A stretch of 64,000 nucleotides of DNA from Litomosoides sigmodontis (taxonomy: Eukaryota; Nematoda; Chromadorea; Rhabditida; Onchocercidae). Under the pieces are notes generated by a model. That model was not told the DNA's origin and ran no database searches. It worked only from the letters and a program-made list of their open reading frames with translations. Position numbers and translations under genes: made by a program. The stretch lies in the NCBI GenBank assembly GCA_963070105.1, contig OY718807.1:9796483-9860482 (forward strand). Direction: 5' to 3'. Of this stretch, positions 52,183-64,000 are shown in pieces (positions within the stretch are counted from its first letter, which is position 1; every line of letters starts with the position of its first letter).

Positions 52183-55100
52183 ATGCATGGAAATTGCTGC
52201 GGTAAAAAGCATGAAGACACGCCTTCAGTGTCAGCTGATAGTACTGCTGACATTCAAAGATCTCGGGATGAAAATGAAATTTCAAGGTACACGGAAAAAT
52301 TACGTCAGCCGACAAATAACTCAGTATAATTGTCGGCTTTAATTGCTGACGATTATTGACTGCTTATATTATCATTGAAATTAATTTCATGCAGAATTAT
52401 CTTTATCTCACCATTCAATTTTTAATTGCAGTAATTAATGAACTGTTAGTAGCAAATTATGATCCCTTAACAGACACTTTTTTAGCCTAATTATTGTCGA
52501 CTAATTTAACAATTCCTTAATTTTATAATTTGCAAAAAAAGTTTTCTTTCCTTTAAGGAAAAGGATACTATTAGCTATGAAAATGATGGCACTAAATTCA
52601 TATTGAAAATGGATTTAAAAAATTTTTTTAGTCATTCATTTCCATTTTCATCGTTTGGTTACGCTGAAACGGTTGCGCGCAATTACACGATTGATACGTC
52701 ACGTGCTAAGACAAACAAGCCCGTTGTCTCAATTTGCGCTGCAAAATTGGGTATGCGTGAGGTTAGCAAAAGAATGAAATTAATTTTCGTTTCCTTCAAA
52801 ACTCTAATTTTGTAGAAATTAATTGTTAATGCAGAAATTACGATGTATAATTTTGTGAAACTTTGAAGAAACTTTCATTATTATTAATTTCATAAAAAGT
52901 TTTGGCTAAAATCTTTTAAAATTGTAGTTATTGAAATGAATGCAAAATTTCAGTATCCAGAAGGGCGAGAAGACGGTGGCATATGTGATATCTACTGGCA
53001 TAATAATATGCAACACGATGTAAAATCAATAATCAGAAATCCCCAGTCGAAAATTAATAAATTTCCAGGTTATGTTGGTTGATTTATTCAGTTTAAGAAT
53101 TTCAATCACAATTAACTGTGCTGTTGATTGGAACGATTTAGTAAATCTCATTGTACGGTAATTTTTTTTTCAAAAAAAAAACATACCTTTCTTGTTGCAT
53201 AATTTTCGTTTTACAGGAATGTCGGATTTATCGCGTAAAATTTCACTGACACGGGCAATTTCCTCGATGCGTCAATTGTTTCCGGATGAATACGGATTTT
53301 ACCCCTCAAGCTGGTTTATTCCGGCACAACTTGATGCATTCATTAAGTATTGCGACAGGTGCGAGAAACCCAAGGGCACTTCGATATCATCCCAGAGCAG
53401 CAACTGGTATATTGTCAAGCCAGATGATGGTAGATGAACAATTTTTCTTTCGACTCATTCAAATTTGATTTTATTCAAAATCTTCTGTCTTTTGCTTCTG
53501 CCGCGCTGTGGCACTTATGAATTTCACTTACGAGTTTACGTGTTACCCAAATCATATTTAAATGTTAAGCGTGCATTGACGTGTGAACTTATTGCACCAT
53601 ATTACAAATGCATTGCTTACCAGGAGCCCATGGAACAGGGATTTATCTAATCCAAAAACCAGAAGAAATACGGAAACCGGAAACCTGCCAACTAATTCAG
53701 GAGTATATTGCGGATCCCTATCTGTTGAATGACAACCTGAAATTTGATTTTCGCGTTTACGCTGTTATTAAAAGCATCAATCCGTTGTCAATTTACGTTG
53801 CTCGCGAAGGTATCAGTCATAAATGCTTTTACCGTTATGTTTCTACAAAGTGTACTTCGATAAAATTTCTTCACAAAGAGCATTTCTGAAATTGGCGAGC
53901 ACTTTGGCATTAAAATTTGAAAGCTAAATTTGGAAAGATAAATAGAAAGGTCGAAATTTCCATTAGCACATTATGGAATTAGAAGAAAAGCAAAAGTAGG
54001 TCATATGAAAGTAATGAAGCTGAAGCACTTAGTATTTTCAGTATACTGAAACTTTCAGTATTATTGAAATTAATTCATCTTGGTCTAATTATTTGCTTCA
54101 TTCTATTGCTATTTCACATTATATCCTTTTACGATTGCTAAATTAATTGTTTAAATTACAGAACATTTCAAAATATACGAGTAAAGGTGCTAAAATTGGT
54201 TTCAAGTAAATTTTCCTCTCTCTTTTTAACTAAAAAGATAGATAGGTTAAAATTGATTTCACAGTAATTTTTAAAATTTTCTCCAATTTTGCTTAATTGT
54301 ATGAATCATTCAGGTATGGCACGATTTTGCACGGAACAATACGCCGCACCAAGTTCATCAAATTTTGACAATTTATACGCTCATTTGACAAATTATTCAT
54401 TGAACAAAGAGAACAACGCTTACATTCACAGCTTATCCTTACGTGATCAGATCAAAGGTTATCTGTTGTTTACGCTTGTCAATTAAGATACGTTGCAGTA
54501 CCGTGCCATTTCTGAGACATTCTTTTTTATACTTACAAACAGTAAAATTTTAATTTTGTTATTAAATTAATGCAAGAGTAAGTTTTTGCAATGAGGTAGT
54601 TCGAATTTTAGCACGTAATTAGAACAAATTTTAAATAGATAGACATCTCATAATTTTCATGATATTTATTTTTAGGAAGCAAGCGATTGCTTTCCACCGT
54701 TTTCCATCAAATGGAGGCGCGTGGTGTTAAAAAGCGACAGCTATGGCGTGATATTAAAATGATAATTGTTAAGACGGTAATTGCAATGCTACCTGAAATT
54801 ATTCTCAACTACGAGTATTATTTCTATGACACAATGGGTCTGCAATGCTTTCAGGTGAGCGATCTATGACTTAATTATTTCAATGATTGAAACTAATTCA
54901 GTTCGTTTCCCACTCAAGATAACATGGGATGTGCAGTCAAGAAATTGATTTAAATTAATGCCGGAATTTATTCAATCAATTCTTTCTAAATATTTTTAAT
55001 TACTGAGTGAGTAATATGAAATTAAAATTAACGCAACGAAATACGCATAGTTCATGGCGTAAACAAATTTGTTTTCAGATAATAGGCTTTGACATATTGA

Positions 55101-57457
55101 TTACAAAAAATTTACTGCCGGTGTTGCTTGAAGTAAATTCATCTCCAAGTTTAACAATCGAGCATGATATTTTCTGTCCATTTAATGATAAAGAAAATAT
55201 TGAACCATTGAGGGTACGCTCTGTTGTAGATGAAGTGAGTTTTACTTTGCCAATTCATAAATTTTTTTCTCTTGTTTTAATTTTAACGAATGCAAACTAC
55301 AAGTTGTGGCACGTATCAGTGCTTTCATCAGCCACCATACAACTGTTTAGTAACTGAAGTAAAGAATGTCTAGCAATTATTGAAATGACGATATTTTCGT
55401 TAGCGATGTGGGCAGTGATAATTTTGATGATAAGATGATATCGAGGAAAAAAATTTGTAAACTTATCAGAAATGCTAGTCGTCAAGCCACTGTCCGGTCG
55501 CTGTACCGAAATAGCTTTAATGCGATACAGCTTTTATTAGTTGTCATTATTACAGGTTATTAAAATTCCACTGGTAAGAGATACAATCCTTTTAGTTCTC
55601 AATTTGATTGGTGATGCTTATCCCACTCAGTCGCAAACGTTAGCATTTCATTAATGATTATTCCGATGAAAATAATTGAAGTTTTAAACCTTATTTTCAA
55701 TTTCTTTTCAGACTTAATGATTTGTGCTAACTTCCCCACAATTTTCACTTTTACTTGCAATTTTTCGGGATTCTTTTGAAAATTATGGTTCGAAAAAAAA
55801 TTTGATTTTAGTTTTAGTAAGTTTTAGTTTAACACATACGAATAATAAATGTTCTCGGAAAGCCATCGACGATATGGGAGAACTTCGCACAAACCGAAGA
55901 TGTCATTTGACGGAGGTACGAAATGGCCAATTGCTTTAACAAAATAAACATTTCTCTCATTCATTGACATAATTTTCATTCACTGATAAAATTTCAAAAA
56001 TTTTCAAATTTTTGTTTAGATTTTTCCATGCCGCTACGGTCAGAGCAGTGGACATTTGCTATTTTTAGACAAAGCTGTTTATCTATTCATGCAATTTGTA
56101 AATTTGAAGCAGACAACAGTTCTCATAATTTCTGGCGCCCGAATTTTTTTAAAGTTTGTTTTCGATTAATAATAATGAAAGAAAATATCATTGAGGAAAT
56201 TTGCTCATTTAAAATTAATTTGTAATTGTATTAAAGCAAAAGCAGCGCTTAATATCCTGTTGTTTTAAGAATTGCTATGAAGACAATTCGAGCATGGAAA
56301 GTTGATAAATTCCAAAAAAAGAGTTGGTCCAGAGAAGAAACAGGGATTAATTAAATCAATACATTTTGCCGTTTTGATTTAGCGATGAGAAGTGTAGGCA
56401 GACTTGCACAACTCATTATATCTCAACTCATTATATGCAAATTTCTTCCTTTTTCTGTTTTATAGAAAATGCAATTTGCTAGATGTAATAACGATGAAGG
56501 AGATGGAAGCGAAATTTATAGAAATTCATAAACATTTTACAATGAACGAATATATCCCATACGTTTCCGGTTTGTTTCCGAAATCCTGAATTGAGCAAAC
56601 AAATTAGCAACAGAGGAATTGCTAATGGAATATCGTATGGATTAATGAGACTGTTTAATTCGAAATATCACTGACTCAATTTACGATTAAATGATAAATA
56701 TTCAGTTCAAATTATCCAGTCCAATCATATCGGTTATACATGGATGGTCAATTCAAATGCTTAAAGTTTGTCACCTGAAAATGTAGACATTTTTGATTGT
56801 CAACATTGAACTGATAGTGACTTATAGTGCGTGTGGTAGAGATAACATGCAATCAGCGAGTTATTAATTACTATTAGGAAATGGAAATAATTTAGGTCTA
56901 TCATTTCACGGCTTTCTTTACCTTCTCTACTACATCGCTCAGTTGAAATTCCCATGTTACGTCTACTTACTGGAACAGATGCAACGTTTGCTTGCACACT
57001 GTGATTCATCTCTCAGAGGGAATGGCGTGAGATCGGCACGATTGAGACATGTTCAGATTAATCACGAAAATTGTCGAAAGTATAATTTTCCACTTTTTTT
57101 AACATATTCACAAAAGTCAGTTGATCACATTTCCGGAAACGAATTTTTTCGACCTTCAATTATCATTTTCCTCATATTCATAAGCATGCAAATTTAAATC
57201 CAGATTACAAGTTTTGCAGCGTTGAAATTTACTTGCTTCCATCACGGATATACGCGAAACGAACAAGTCGACCTCAGACACGCTTGAAACCAAACGAATC
57301 GATAAAACTTCAACCACGATATGGGCGATCGCTTCCACGTACTTCCGCGTTAAATGGAATGATTCCAAGAGAAGTTTCAGTAAAATTTCTTGCAAGTCAG
57401 AGCATTAGGAAAAAAGGTGAATTGGTATTACCAAGGACACAACCTTCCCGCTTTTAA
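52183..57457 (+). CDS. ttll-11: tubulin polyglutamylase, TTLL11 homologue
   Basis: Fourteen exons: 52183-52286, 52632-52761, 52954-53068, 53217-53429, 53624-53809, 54314-54457, 54676-54854, 55079-55234, 55556-55638, 55828-55915, 56020-56153, 56466-56569, 56896-57079, 57220-57457. All phases agree; 685 residues. TTLL11 adds long glutamate side chains to tubulin, chiefly in cilia and axonemes. Matches to TTLL11 run the whole length: YTIDTSRAKT, CDIYWHN, NKFPGMSDLSRKISLTRA, SSWFIP. The ATP-grasp core has YIVKPDDGAHGTGIYLI (nucleotide-binding Lys about 185), KFDFRVYAVIKS, AHLTNYSLNK and FDILITKNLLPVLLEVNSSP (metal-binding Glu/Asn). The C-terminal TTLL11-type region follows (FPCRYGQSSGHLLFLDKAVY, then FLYLLYYIAQLKFP) and a basic tail. 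The ATP-site loop reads DDGAHGTG where the human protein has DGGCQGDG. The start (MHGNCCGKK) is chosen as the first in-frame ATG after an acceptor (CTAATAG) and is the least certain part. Confidence 0.93.
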
Positions 57458-58390
57458 ATCACCAGTATTGCTATTATGTAATTTTTATTTGTAATTAGAA
57501 TCACCAATCTACTTTTAAAGAATAATGGAATAAATAAGTTATTTAAATTTAAATCTGGAAGACCCAAACGAACAGGAGTATTCTAGCATATCACGTGGAT
57601 ACTTAAGCACTGAAGTGCTGGCTAAATCGGCAGAGCAAAAAATGGAAAATTAGTCTCAAAAGCTATTAGATAGGAAAGCTGTTTTCATGCTATTATAATA
57701 AAATCGACAAACAAATTGCAAGGTAAGCAAATCTTTAACCTTTCTTTCTTCATAAGAGCAAAACGCTTATTACATGCTATCACTGAGAAAATTTATTTGA
57801 AAACTTCATTCCTACAAAAATCTTACAATCTTATTGCTGTAAAAAGGAAATACAACATTACGAGAATTCTGCCTGAAGACATCTACCTGAAGCTGAAATC
57901 CCGAAAGTGAATATAATTTGTTTGTAGAGATCAGCATAGATGAAATTACAATTTGAAAGAACTTGACCTCTTAAAATTTTTTGAGAACTACTTGTCTCAC
58001 AAAAATTTCAAACATATAAGCAGCAATAGCCTTTCTGAGAAAGAACAACATATGAGACCATAAACACAGAGAGCATGGCACACGAGCACGTTGAAAATTA
58101 ATTACCCGCAAAAGTATTTGTTTGGTGCGGAATAAGCAAAAGCTAATGTATGCTTAGTAAAGAAGTGAGCACTTGAAAAATGAATATAGAAGTAGAGCAT
58201 TATCGCTACATTAAGTACACCAATAAAAAACTAAAATGGAATTAAATGAATGTACAAATAGTAAAAAATCCTTCTATAAAAACTTTGGATGCGACTCAGA
58301 GATCAAAACTGTGAAACGTGAGATCATTTTAATTTGAGGGAAAAGAAATATTATTGTTCATCATCACAATGTTGTTTACCTGTTTATATT
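57458..58390. other. convergent spacer between TTLL11 and SMC5
   Basis: Holds the 3' UTRs of both genes. A 64-codon plus-strand frame at 57716-57910 has no splice or start support and I do not call it a gene. Confidence 0.5.

Positions 58391-64000
<5,610 letters not shown>

Noticed and set aside
57716..57910. 64-codon plus-strand frame between TTLL11 and SMC5
   Set aside because: No ATG start in good context and no similarity; lies where 3' UTRs are expected.

Overview
The window looks like nuclear DNA of a nematode. It is AT-rich (roughly one third GC by eye). The genes are cut by many small to medium introns with the nematode acceptor style TTTTCAG/TTTTAG. One gene is a cuticle collagen with the nematode N-terminal membrane segment followed by a basic cleavage site. 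Several start codons sit a few tens of bases after an acceptor that has no upstream exon in view, as expected for spliced-leader trans-splicing. The set of genes and their lengths suggest a parasitic, perhaps Spirurina-type worm, but that is an impression only.

Layout. Positions 1-13.9 kb are gene-poor: two exons of a LAPTM-like small membrane protein (minus, 4863-5388), a TG microsatellite and a few orphan exon-like stretches. 13.9-19.5 kb holds an unrecognised 15-exon gene (plus) for a secreted, glutamine-rich protein. 20.5-22.4 kb holds a small two-TM protein gene (plus, 3' part uncertain). 24.3-27.6 kb is a ten-exon DSCC1/DCC1 gene (minus). 29.1-30.65 kb holds two small genes head to head: a charged 102-residue protein (minus) and a 63-residue secreted Cys-rich protein (plus). 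A decayed C2H2 zinc-finger fragment lies at 31.2-31.4 kb. 32.6-34.4 kb is akirin (plus). 36.5-39.7 kb is a cuticle collagen with a very long non-collagenous tail (minus). 41.8-43.3 kb is the YEATS-domain protein GAS41/YEATS4 (plus). 47.5-48.4 kb is a Pmp3/UPF0057 proteolipid (plus). 52.2-57.5 kb is a TTLL11-type tubulin polyglutamylase (plus). 58.4 kb to the window end is the C-terminal half of SMC5 (minus), convergent with TTLL11.

Functionally, several neighbours act in the nucleus: DSCC1 (cohesion, PCNA loading), SMC5 (SMC5/6 complex), GAS41 (chromatin acylation reader) and akirin (transcription/chromatin adaptor). There is no sign that they form one pathway or an operon. The remainder are cuticle, cilium/microtubule, membrane and secreted proteins. 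I found no tRNA, rRNA, CRISPR array, intact transposon or novel multi-gene system. The most original content is the Q-rich secreted gene, the Cys-rich peptide, the small charged gene and the unusual collagen tail. Exon joins were worked out by hand from reading frame, phase and splice consensus; each is a model rather than a confirmed transcript.
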